Source: Hymenolepis diminuta
Taxonomy: Eukaryota; Platyhelminthes; Cestoda; Cyclophyllidea; Hymenolepididae
DNA length: 64,000 bases
Direction of reading: 5' to 3'
Assembly (NCBI GenBank): GCA_900708905.1
Contig: CAADRB010000002.1
Location: forward strand, 6,321,885 to 6,385,884
Shown: positions 41,001 through 50,975 of the stretch, piece by piece
How the letters are laid out: the number at the start of each line of letters is the position of its first letter
How positions within the stretch are numbered: position 1 is the first letter of the stretch
Made by a program: the position numbers and the translations under genes
Notes under the pieces: generated by a model
What the model was told of the DNA's origin: nothing
The model's database searches: none
The model's input: the letters and a program-made list of their open reading frames with translations, nothing else

Positions 41001-44000
41001 GAATCAGCTTCAATATCAAACCTTACACAATATCAGAAAGGAATGAAGAAGGTTGATAAAATATGAACAACCCTTTGAGAGTGCACCAACTATCAAGTTA
41101 GTCGAAATTAAGATGAAGTGCAAATACTGCGGGAAGTACTATAATGGACCTAAAAGACGTCAGCGATTTAAATAGCAGCTAACACTGATTGCCAAGGAGA
41201 ACGGAGGAAAAATTTTCGAGTAAAAACAAAGGCTAAGCTGTTTAAAAGAGAGAAATATGGGCTGGTGTATTACAACCAAACAACTTATTTCCAACTGACT
41301 GCAAAAAATTTTCTCCAAATAAATCTCGCCGTAGATTTGAACAATTAACAAGTGACTTTTTTGTACCGTTCATCAAAATATATTGCAGTGACAAATTAGT
41401 ACCCTATCTACTGAGGGATGGGATGGTTCTCGCATTACTAGCGATCCGTAGTTATGAGAAGGAAGACGAAATCATGGGGAACGAGGAATCCAAAAACATC
41501 ATTATTTGCAAAGGCTGGATTGTAATGTCAGGGAATGATTGGGAAGTAATCTGATTGGTGATGAATTCCGCCTACCAAGTTCTAATTAACTTCAATAAGT
41601 AGACTAGATCAGGATAGCTGCGCATCCGCAAACCAGATTCATTATGCTATCACCTACATAAATCAACAAGCTCGTGATGTGATTTGAAAATATATCGATC
41701 AAATATCTGGGACATTAACGAGAGTACCAAAACGAACTACTAATGCGCTAAGAGAGTGCTAAAATATTTGCAAATGGTGCATTAAGTAACTAAAAAACTC
41801 CAACGTCTTTCATTGGAACTATGAACAGAGGAAATTTTAAAAAATGTGAGTAACGAATACTGAGAAAGTTGCTAAGAAAAATTCGCAATATAAGACACTG
41901 ACGAAACCGTGACGGTATATACCCAAAGGCCTAAGAAACTCAGATACGATGGCCGATATCTATAACAAGTACAGTGACAGGCCGTATTTTTCTACATTTT
42001 CCATCAAAGGACATAACACTGACAACACTTACGAGTCTTATAAAATTAAATGGTATAAACGATCTAAATAAATAACTCATCTAATCCGTACTTTTAGGTA
42101 TCTAAAGAAGTTGATATAATATTCAAGACACTATACAGAACAGGCCCACACACTGAAGGAATAGGTCAAGTAACTAGCATAGTCAGAAAAGTTCAGTGAC
42201 TGAGAAGCCACCCAATTTCATTAACTCATAGAATACAAAGGAGCGCTGTCATTCATGTCCAATCAATGGTGTCTCCACATGAAGATCGGCACCTGAGGCG
42301 TAACTGTAAGGGCTCGTGGAGGACTGTCGATTGATGTCTTAGAGAACATGGCCACAATGTCCCGAAGACTGAACATTCTACATTATGTAGAGATAACCTT
42401 CATTTTTGGCATACTTTACTGTGAACAAAAGCTAGAAATCTACTTTATAAATAATTTACCAAATTGATTTCCGAAAAAAATCTCTTGATATGATTATCAG
42501 TCTTTGTAAATTCCTGATTTCTCATCAAAGTTACAGCTTCAAATAACTGTCACCTTTGAACATAAATATATGAACTGTACATACGAAAAAATTAAATTTT
42601 TGTGAGCAATATTTCCGACGCTGCGAAAGAGAAATTTATGCCCAATTTTATGAGCATCCTCAGAAATGACTAATCATGTATCTGATTGCATCTCTATTTG
42701 TTCTGTAGCGCAATTAATAACACCAATCAATTTCCGTAGCCGTGTATCGCGCAGGAAAACCTCAAATAAATGCGATGAGAAAGAAACATGCCCTAAATGT
42801 AGTCGAATACACTAGTGAAATTCTACTTAAAGAATCACTTAAAAGAATCGATTGGATCAATACGTATTAATTAATTTAGTGCTATAGAACGCCAATAGAT
42901 CATTTCGATTGATTAAAGGGAAAATCTGAAAAAGAGAGTCTTTTAATCCTAGAAACTCTAAGATGAATCTCATCTACCTAATTTCTCCCAGACAGTCCTG
43001 ATTATAAGACTGGCATCTAGCAAGTAGCACGTTCCACCATGCAACCATTTACCTTTCGACGAAAAATCCATACCTTATTTGACGATTTACAGTATCGCAC
43101 TTCATATTATATGCCAGCCAAAATATATGTGCAGACTTTGGCTAGCAAAAATGTCAAATCTAGCCAACTGTTTTAGCGAAAGGAAAGTGGAACCATAAAA
43201 TTTCAACCTTATGCAGTGCCACATGATGACCGATCTCGAAACAGACTGTCAAAGAAGATAATAGTACCAACCCACATAACATATGGGAAGGTTTTCTTTC
43301 CCGACTAAGAAGTAACAACTTTTTCCCCAAAAGCTTATAATCAACGTAATAACATAAATTTCTTATATAACATTACAGCGATAAACAAGCTACATGGAAG
43401 CCGAACCACAAATTAGAGAAAATGCCTCAACTGAGACTGATAAGATTGCGTGACCGAAAGGAACGAAATGGTTTGATTATCTCAGTGTAGGTAAAATTAA
43501 CCTTTCAGTCATTACCTATGGCGATGGAAGGAATAATATCTGGACATACGAAACGGTCCAATAAGGGAGATATGAAATGCCTTCACTAGTCTTATCTACC
43601 TACTAATGACTGTAATAAGATACATATGACCAACCATTCAATTAAACTCACTGGTAACAAGACTCCGAATATCGTTAACGTGAACTCATCCAAATCATGA
43701 AAACGGAGCCTTGAAACACTTGGATATTGCGAGGTGAGACATATATCCATAATGAAAAAATGGAAAACTCAATGCTTAAGAACTTCGAGTACCGACTGAA
43801 ACTCCGACTTCACTATAAGATTGAGGTCAACGAATCCTCATACAAGAATTTCAAAGATAAGCTTCAAAGAATCTGTTTCGGAAAATACCGCACTATATTA
43901 AATTTGACCGAATGCAGATCTAAAAATATGAGTAATACTCATCAATTCTAGGAAATTAGTTTATGGCTAGCAACGATTGAACGGGAAAAAAGGATAAAAC

Positions 44001-44422
44001 ACAGATAAGCATGACAACAGCTGGGTAGTTTTCAAAAGCAACATTCTCAGACTGTGCTAGACTCTTTCTCCAAAAAATCATGATTGAAACTGCAAAATTT
44101 ATCATTCAAATTTTATGAATACCCTAATAATAAGGCACCATAGGATCCTCACAAATGATCAAATTAGAGAAAAATTAGCCGGATACTTAAAACCTGTTAA
44201 TTACTTACAGCAAACTTCATATTAAAAAATGATTCACACAGAAATGGCCAAAGTTCCTTCCTAATAGGATGGTTAACCGGAAAGTCCCATTTTCGAGCGG
44301 CACGTTTGGGAGGTTTAGAACGCTTGAAGTACTCTTCCTTCAACTTGTCGAGCGTGTAATCTGTCGTTACATTAGGGAGAGATTTTATGTATTCATCATC
44401 TACCAATTCTGTAAAAGGATGT
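26017..44422 (-). CDS. TBC1D24: TBC1D24/Skywalker-like protein (TBC plus TLDc domains)
   Basis: Exons on -: 44422-44209, 39997-39401, 28523-28289, 26967-26872 and 26771-26017 (TAA); all junctions are in phase. The N-terminal part has NHPIRKELWPFLCE. The TBC domain continues with LLPTYHLNERG, then WPICAILLHYH and NFITEGFKVLFRLGLV, matching the TBC1D24 segments SYCLNARGEG and VFLVEGYKVLYRVAL. ETARDLLKKAFKIHQLSRRR matches the TBC-TLDc linker. The last exon is a TLDc domain (GKGLFGAYVTSYWDSSHRTY, then GIGGGIDSGPCGLFFDKD, then DLEFCYFKIGVIEV). The family acts with ARF6, Rab GTPases and phosphoinositides in synaptic vesicle and endosome traffic, with oxidation resistance linked to TLDc. A basic insert of about 30 residues interrupts the TBC domain. 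About 631 residues are seen against 559 in human. The first exon with its ATG is missing: the 44422-44209 frame has no early methionine. Confidence 0.9.
28829..29022 (+). repeat. tRNA-derived SINE, partial head plus body
   Basis: Box B-like GGTTTCGATGTCCG is followed by the GGTGCGCATCCAGTG block, AACACTGGTTAGGC, then CGCCACTCTATCCAAGAGGA and TGCTGGAAAACGCTTTTC. The body is shared with the copies at 23441, 30388 and 37690. Confidence 0.6.
29155..29256 (+). mobile_element. End fragment of the window's mariner element
   Basis: About 100 bases starting GGTGTGTAAGGTATCTGAGG match the reverse complement of the right end of the mariner at 56045-56145. I see one 3-base gap and one clear substitution (c to t). 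The match stops near 29256 and no second terminal repeat follows, so this is a truncated copy. TA precedes the terminal repeat, as expected for the target site. Confidence 0.75.
29403..29600 (-). other. Unassigned open frames in an intron
   Basis: Two overlapping frames are open after an acceptor-like ctttttttag, one of them giving about 36 residues containing FAQTLRGFSQ. Neither matches a family I know, and the region lies in the long TBC1D24 intron. It could be a nested exon or chance. Confidence 0.15.
30388..30545 (+). repeat. tRNA-derived SINE, body copy
   Basis: GCATCCAATGGGAGGAATGG, GTCCGGTTAATG, then GAGCTTCTCACTAAGGGGAC and TCTATCCAAGAGAAG follow the same order as the copy at 28829. 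Confidence 0.55.
31540..32530 (-). other. Unassigned exon-like stretches inside the TBC1D24 intron
   Basis: Three short minus-strand frames look codon-like. One at about 32170-32310 encodes a mixed-charge stretch with EEDAESIVKVSKSL and QVVQDLL, then a stop or a GTAGTT donor. One at about 32454-32526 has IFANVEGITEP. One at about 31547-31632, after acceptor ttctcctcag, has FNRPLIDLLIDMAVMLG. The splice phases between them do not agree, so I cannot join them into one gene. I recognise no family. A nested same-strand gene or a degraded gene copy is possible. Confidence 0.2.
33398..33480 (+). repeat. tRNA-derived SINE fragment
   Basis: GCGAATGGTCAACTACGCTGGTTAATAACG matches the body block just after the tRNA-like head, and the following GTAGTGG resembles the next block. 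Confidence 0.4.
34370..34500 (-). repeat. tRNA-derived SINE on the opposite strand
   Basis: Read on -, the segment has GACGCACTGGTCACCGTGCC (box A-like), CGTCTGCCATGTCAGAGGTC, a box B-like CGGGTCCGACTATC, then CCCATTGAGCGGAACGGCTA. It aligns block by block with the head at 23441. It is a GC-rich island against its surroundings. Confidence 0.55.
37685..37850 (+). repeat. tRNA-derived SINE, box B plus body
   Basis: A good box B (GAGTTCGATTCCC) leads into CTTCGGCGCACACTCAGTGA, then GAATGGCTGATCGCGCTGGT, AAGTGGTAGAGTTCGAGTCT and CCCAGGAAGGTTAC. This is the clearest example of the box B and body junction in the window. Confidence 0.6.
39998..44208. other. 4.2-kb intron of the TBC1D24-like gene
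   Basis: Flanking exons join in phase 0. Apart from a tRNA-like remnant (40789-40842, -) and a less AT-rich patch around 42240-42370, I see nothing definable. Confidence 0.5.
40789..40842 (-). repeat. tRNA-like remnant or SINE head
   Basis: On -, GTTGACATAGCGGCCGTTAT and TTGGTTCGATTCCCGTTGGC resemble boxes A and B. The 5' half that should pair with the GTTGGCCC end is absent, so this is not an intact tRNA gene. Confidence 0.4.
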
Positions 44423-44911
44423 CTAAAGAGGAAAGAAAATCATATTAGTAAACAGACTATTATCTAATATAAATTAACTAAAAATATTAGTCTCAAAAGT
44501 GTTTACACTATGTTAAGGAATATAAAAGTTAAAAATACCAAATGAACAAGTTTTATAATGTACCTCGACATGATGCTACTACGACCGAGTTAAAATCAAT
44601 TAAAGAATCGATCAACAAACGAGAGCATCTCGCAATAGTGGCCGCTGAAGTATATTCAGTTAATTCAAGGTTTGTTCCTGATTGGTTAGAATTTTCATCA
44701 GAAAATAATTGTAATTACCAAATATCCACAAGCCTTAAATTATGCTAAAGCAAATTACGTCAGGTTCTTTAAATATTTTACCTTTTCAGTAGAATATATA
44801 TCGCGCTTTGTATTTAATGTGGCGTCATTTCAACGTCCTTGACAAATGTTAAGCTATGTATAAATCTATTGGCTAGTGCTCAGCCTGTGAACCTTATAGC
44901 CTTCTTAGCAA
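44423..44911. promoter_or_regulatory. Candidate bidirectional promoter between TBC1D24-like gene and SMAP
   Basis: Only 489 bases separate the first TBC1D24 exon found (-) from the SMAP start codon (+). The missing first TBC1D24 exon and both promoters probably lie here. An open frame at 44542-44748 (+) starts with ATG, and the opposite strand is also open over about 44560-44710. I cannot say which, if either, is coding. Confidence 0.35.
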
Positions 44912-45403
44912 ATGGGAAAACACAGTAAAACTGAGGAAAAAGAATTCGGTGGTGGCAGGCATTCTTCCAAGCATGGGCACAAGCGTAGGAAGGATAAGGA
45001 AGAGAGGGAACAAAGGAAATCGACGGCAAAGGAACTTGAAGTTCATTCAGCAAATGCTTGGGAAGATGTACAGTTCGAATCCGAGGAAAAAAAAGAAAAG
45101 TTTCTCAGACTGATGGGCGCACAAAAGGAACGCAAACATGCAGGAACTATTCGAATTGGTGAGAAGCCTGTCAAACATACTCCTGCAGGAGTTGGTGTTG
45201 AAGAACTTGGCAAGAATCTTGAGAAACAATTCTCCGAAGGATTGGAGCACAAAGTGTCCTGGAATCGACATGCTGGTTTGGGATGTGCTACAGAAGGCTC
45301 ATCATCTCTCCATGAGGATCATTCTGAAGATGAGGAAGACGAGAATAAATCTTCATTATCTAAAGGAAAGTATATGAATTTTGTAAAAAGCTCAGACAAA
45401 TAA
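44912..45403 (+). CDS. SMAP: Small acidic protein (SMAP, C11orf58 family)
   Basis: A single-exon frame of 163 residues compares with 183 in human SMAP. The family core is clear: the NAWEDVQFESEEKKEKFLRL block with LMGAQKE matches human [20 protein letters not shown]; IRIG, then RHAGLGC, an acidic serine-rich stretch (DEEDENKSS) and the C-terminus KYMNFVKSS, matching human NYKMMFVKSS. The N-terminus is instead Lys/Arg/His-rich. The family is conserved in animals and its function is poorly known. An acceptor-like gccttcttag ends 3 bases before the ATG with no upstream exon visible, consistent with trans-splicing or a 5' UTR intron. No AATAAA lies within the next few hundred bases; the first clear ones are near 46358 and 46593. 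Confidence 0.9.
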   Translation: MGKHSKTEEKEFGGGRHSSKHGHKRRKDKEEREQRKSTAKELEVHSANAWEDVQFESEEKKEKFLRLMGAQKERKHAGTIRIGEKPVKHTPAGVGVEELGKNLEKQFSEGLEHKVSWNRHAGLGCATEGSSSLHEDHSEDEEDENKSSLSKGKYMNFVKSSDK

Positions 45404-46983
45404 GTAAATCACTTTTGGTATTATATGATTTTCATCTTTGTCAACTTTTTTTCCCTGTTCATTAGTTAATGTTAATTACGCATTTATTTATTAAAAAACA
45501 ACGGTTGCAGCGTCAAATCGTTTTATGTGGCCCATTTTTTCGTTGGTTAGTTTTCTGGCGAAAAAACTGTGTTTTCTAATAATAGATTAGGGTCTCATGT
45601 GAGTGCCATTTGTAAAGCTCTCGCCCATTTCAAACCCCTCCTGTTCACCTACAGATTTGTCTGAAACTTTTAGTTAATTTATTCATATTCCGTAGGAAAG
45701 TAAAAGGTGTTTACAACTTTTAATTTTTAGGGAAGGTCCAAATATGTGTAAAAGCAGCAGGAGTGAAAGTTAGGAAATTCGGAGAACCGTAATTCATCTG
45801 AGTTCCAGGATCAATTGTTTTTTTTTAAGACTAAGGTTTGATGGGGTTTGTCTCATCTTTTCTTATTCGGAATCCGGGTAGTATTATGCCATGTGATTTC
45901 TCAACAAACCCTCTTCTTTTTATCCCTCTAATACCAATCTATTGGACGGAGGAGTTTTTAATTATGCTTTATTAAGTGCCTTTAATTTGCTTCATTGAAA
46001 TGTATGTTTCGTCTTTGGTTAATTGACCATAGACTTTTCTATTTGAACTTCGAGGCGAAATGGGCACTTGCTTTCTTGGGAAATATTTATTACACTTAAA
46101 TTTATCGTTTTACTTATATTTTATCAGTAGAACGCGTACATTATTGATTTGTAGTTGATTTGTCTCTGAAAACAAATTACCATTCCCAGGTGTGATCATT
46201 TTTATATAACTTTTAAGATATACATGCAATTGTGTTAAAAATTTTTGGCTTTCTTTTCTGGTGTGTTTGATTTATTGTTGGTGAATAGCTTTTAACTTTG
46301 TGTATAAGAAGTTAATAGTTTATTAATGGTTTCATTGCCGAAGGTGTGAAAATTGCAATAAAATATGCAGTCGCTTCTACTTCAAAGAATTGCAATTTTA
46401 TTTTCTAAACATTTATTTACTTGTTAAAGTTTGTTGATTTATAGCCATGCTTTTCTATCACATCAGATAGCATTAGCAAAAATCTATTGCATCTCATTTA
46501 AAGATTGAGTAAACACTGTTATTGTTACTGTTCATGATGATGCAAACAATTTTTGCGAGTCTAATAAGAAGGAAGCATTTAAGTAAAGGCAACAATAAAG
46601 ATTCCGATAAAATATGAAATTTTGAATTCTAGAAGCACTAAGTTGTCTATATTATCATAAAGATTGTAGCTTACTCCATAATGTTCACATTTGATTGCTC
46701 TAGTCTTGGGTTCGTGGGTGAGATTATGTTCACTATCTTCATAGCTTATTGCTAAGTTGATTTAATTCTGTGGTTAGTCATGCTACGCCGATTTACCTGT
46801 ATCTTCTTAAAGCCAAAAGTAGACTAATAATACTTGCAACCAATTTCTGAATAGATCGAAGCTTATTGGATTTTATGAATAAACGCGATATCTGGAGTAA
46901 TAATTCTATTGAATAGCAAAGGACAGAAGAAACTAATTTAGTCACCGAAAACTAGAATTAGTTTATAGATGCATTTTATATCT

Positions 46984-47115
46984 GAAAGACCGTCCGTTGC
47001 GCAGCGGTCAGAATGCACATATGCAGGTTGACGAGATCGATAATCGTTGGTAAACATGTGAGAGTAATACCATTAATATGTGTGCAGGATTCTCACCAGG
47101 ATGTTTCCATAGTCC
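46984..47115 (+). repeat. tRNA-derived SINE, diverged copy
   Basis: CGTCCGTTGCGCAGCGGTCA is box A-like, followed by ATATGCAGGTTGACGAGATC, GTGAGAGTAATACC and TTCTCACCAGGATG, in the family order. Confidence 0.45.
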
Positions 47116-47809
47116 TAGTCTTTTAAGTGGAGAAAGGAACTTTCTTTAATTTAAACTATGACGAAATGTAATAGAAATTAATAACGATAGATTCAAGTAA
47201 TTGCATTAACTGTTAGGAAATTGATAAAAACAAGGACTTCAGTGTGCATAACGTTGACATGTCCAACCATGTAAATAAATCAAGAAATGATTCAATTGAA
47301 AATACCCCTGAGATACGGCTTTCTTTGAGATATTCGGTGAATGTGATATTTTGGGTTATAACGCTGATTTCTTGTGTTTTCTTATTAGGGCTTTGGATTT
47401 TGTTCAGTCTCAAAATTAGTATCAGTTTGGCCCTTCATTTTGTTTAATTCTTAACGAAGATTTTTATAAGTATTTCGCTTTTAACATGTGTAATATGATT
47501 AATCTAAAACTATCTGGTTAGTTCAGATTTCCACTTTAATTAGAAGTTTTCAACGTTTATTTCGTTAATTACCGGTCAGTTACATACAACATAAATAATT
47601 TCTAGAAATATTGGTTATCAGTCTCTACTGCCCAAATTCGTTATGCAACGGTGAAATATTTATTTTGATCGTAACAAATTTCACTTAAAGTACTCTACTG
47701 ATGAAAATAAGAGTAACACTTTCTTTGATGATTTTCTACTAGTAAATCAATTTGGCTTGGTTGATACCGGAACTGTTGCGTACTCATTACCAGGGATTTT
47801 CTAAGTCGC

Positions 47810-48020
47810 CTATCATCTGTTCCAGATTACCACACTTGCAATTTTAAACTGCCACATTTTACATTGGCCTCTTTTACTTCTCTGTTTTACCTATGGCTAC
47901 CCTTCAATTCGGACACAATCACTGCACTTCTACAAGTATTCAACCGCATTCTCTATCGTTTTCCTGCCCTATTTGGTAAAACCAACAACTTAGCCAAGTT
48001 TCTCTTTCTTACACAAGGTA
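47810..48020 (+). other. Unassigned hydrophobic exon-like stretch
   Basis: A C-rich segment is open in two + frames up to a donor-like CAAG|GTATAG near 48017. One frame reads LLQVFNRILYRFPALFG. No family is convincing, so it may be a gene relic. Confidence 0.15.
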
Positions 48021-50844
48021 TAGCTTTCGACTTCGGTAGTCTGTATTTTTTAGCTTGTATGCGATGAACATATGTAGTTCATGATTAAATAACGCACTAA
48101 CTTAGTGATAATAAGCCTGTATTGATAGATATTGATGGTTTGTGGATTATGCTCTATCTGTTTTGTGAACAAAACATGATAGTCCTTTGAATTTGGTCTC
48201 TTCTTTGGATATCAAATAGCGTTACCGTCGCATTAGCTGTGGAGTTATAGGTCAAAGTCACTAATGGTTACAGCATTACAGAATCGTGGTTAAAAATACC
48301 GTTTTATTGGTAGTTTTCTTTGAAACGGAAATCAAGCTTATCGATCAACACATTTGTTGAGATCGTAATTAGTCTATACTTTGGGTAATAGATGAAGTCA
48401 TTCTAACATCAGACTAAGGAAATTGAGGCTGAAAGCACTTAAGGCCTATCAAATTACCAACACGCATGTTCTTTTGTCAAGGTTAAAAGTACCTCTTGCT
48501 ATGCCATCGAACAATCCGTTTAATTACTAATCTCGGCAGCACTTTAGACTTATAATCCTTTTCATGTTGAATGGAGAGGGAATATTAATCTGAGTACAAA
48601 GCTGCTTCGATAGAAAACTAGTTGTAGGAAAACGAAGGAAAAAATGAATGTGTAATTTACCAATATGTTTAATATATATTATGAGAAATTTAAAACACTA
48701 AGTCTTAATTCCTTCCCTTTATGCTCGGAATTTTATTGTCCATCTTCTCTAATTTCTCGGCGTTGATCTCGCACCAATGGATTTAGGTTTTTGAAATGCA
48801 GTGTAAGCGATGGTGAATCTTATTTTAAAATGACAACTTATTTACAGGATAGTTCAGTAGAGAAAAAACTCAATTTCTGGTGATATTGAATATGCGGCAA
48901 AGCCAATGAAATTCCTGATACGAAATAGGATTTCTCCTGAAGATTTATTTCAAATGGATTTGTAGGAGCTAAGACTAATAGTAATCACAGTCCCAGCTAT
49001 CCAGAACATGAAGTCGAGGGTAGCGGAGAATTTATTGAACAACAACAGTTAAGAATTGCGTCAGTTAGAGAGAATAAGAGAGTGGGGGGACGCTAGTGAA
49101 AAATAAGACGAAGAAAAATGTATAGAGATATGGTGCTAGAATCGATTATAAATTGCTAGTCAATATTCTTCAACTGTGACGACTTAAAACAGCTTAAGTA
49201 AACACAATAAACGTGAACACTATTTTCATCAAAGTGAGTTAAATTAATTTTGTTCAAAAAATATTTTTGAGAAACATTGGGGGCAATCTTTCAAACTCAT
49301 TGCCTCTGTCTCAGGTAACCGTGTTCGTTATAGTAATTCATCCAGGTCTAGAAGGAGGCATATTGCCTACAATTTGAAGAAATTCTTTTCTTCTTCCATT
49401 TGATAAGGAAGTACCTCTGTTTACAAACATGTGTTGAGTGATTGGCTAATTGATTAGTCCTCATTATAACAGCAGGAAGACTTCATTGTCATGTACAAGC
49501 AAGTAATGGTAGTCTCTGTCCATTCACAGAATTGTAATGAGCTCTAATTATCGCAAAGTGCTACCCGTTGTTTTTGGCGGTCTCTCGAACTGATAAGAAT
49601 AGGTTTCTTGTCGTATGTTTGGAAGCCTCCCTCTGTTTATGAGCTGTCTAATAAAACTGTTTGAAACAACCTCTAAATCAGTTCTTTTTTGCTAGTCTGA
49701 ATAGACATTTCAATTACCCTCACATTTTCTGACTTTGAGTAAACTGGGCTACTTATTTAGCGGCCTATGATGAAGGTTTTAGTTTTACGGTTAGCTTCTT
49801 GATGCCATGAACATTCTAGCTACCAATAGGGAATGCTAATCGTATTTCGTGACACTGGTAACACCTTTTGAATGCTCACAGTTTTGTCTTCTCCTTTGGT
49901 GTCACCCAACAACGGTAACAAAATCCCTCGATACTTCCTCATATAATGATCATGAAGACAAAACATGTCTTTTAGCAATCATAAGCGGGAAGTTTTAAGT
50001 CATTTAAATTTTCAAGTACGACCTTCTATCTAATATTTGGTCTTAGATTACTTTTCCAGTGCAGTTTTGTCTATTATGAGGTTTGCTTTTGTTTGACGGC
50101 TTTTTAACCAGCTTTGAGAAATTCACAATAGGAAACCGATTCATACTGTATCAAATAACGACATTTAGTACCATAAATGTCGATTTTGATCAACAAACAA
50201 GTAGTGGTAGAAGGAGGCATATGTGAGTAAATAAAATGAACAACTTTTTGTTTTCTCCTTGGCTGCATTGGTAATGGTTGGCTTTTAGAGGGGGCAAAGA
50301 AATATATAATTAATACTATTATTATGTATTATTGTAAATTTACTTTAATTGCGAAAATAAAATCACGTCAATCACTAAAGGATAACTGTAAAATTGATGG
50401 ATTTTACGACGGGAAGCCTCAGTCTTTTTTCTAATTTAATATTACCAGGTGTCTATATTAAATATACATGTTACTGATAATTCAAATACGGTTTAACGTG
50501 TATTTGTATGGAAAAAGTAGGCTAACGCACAACTCCTCTGTAACTAAAGTCATTAATAATTCCATTTATTAAGTGCCACTCATTTCTCTATTTCTTATAC
50601 AAACTTATTTGGAATATATTCATTGGCTCACTCCTGGGTAGCAGGTATGTTTTGCATTTCCATTTTAAGTATTGAATAATATCTAAAGTTATCAAGATCT
50701 CAGAGATTTCATTTCTTTTAATACCTGTATTTCTAGAGGTTTTTTGGTTATTCTCTTATAGAGATTCTTAATTATATTTCAATTATAACTTTGAAAATTT
50801 TTAAAATTGGAGTTTAAAAAAGGGACGGCAAATGCTAGTTTAAT

Positions 50845-50975
50845 GTCGAGAGTGGTCAAACGCCAGGCTTAATTCTGACTACTAAAGAGGATATTCGACT
50901 CCGGATTTTCCACCAAGAAGGTTCTACAATGCTATTTCCCTATTCATGATGAATCTAGGCTTGATAGTGGCTCTT
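50845..50975 (+). repeat. Diverged SINE fragment
   Basis: GAGAGTGGTCAAACGCCAGG, AAAGAGGATATTCGACTCCG and CACCAAGAAGGTTC resemble the SINE body (GGTCAACCACGCTGG, AGAGTTCGAGTCTC, CAGGAAGGTT). Confidence 0.35.

Noticed and set aside
47864..48067. Glucosyltransferase (ALG6/ALG8-like) exon
   Set aside because: The resemblance of FNRILYRFPALFG to the family motif is loose and no neighbouring exon supports it.
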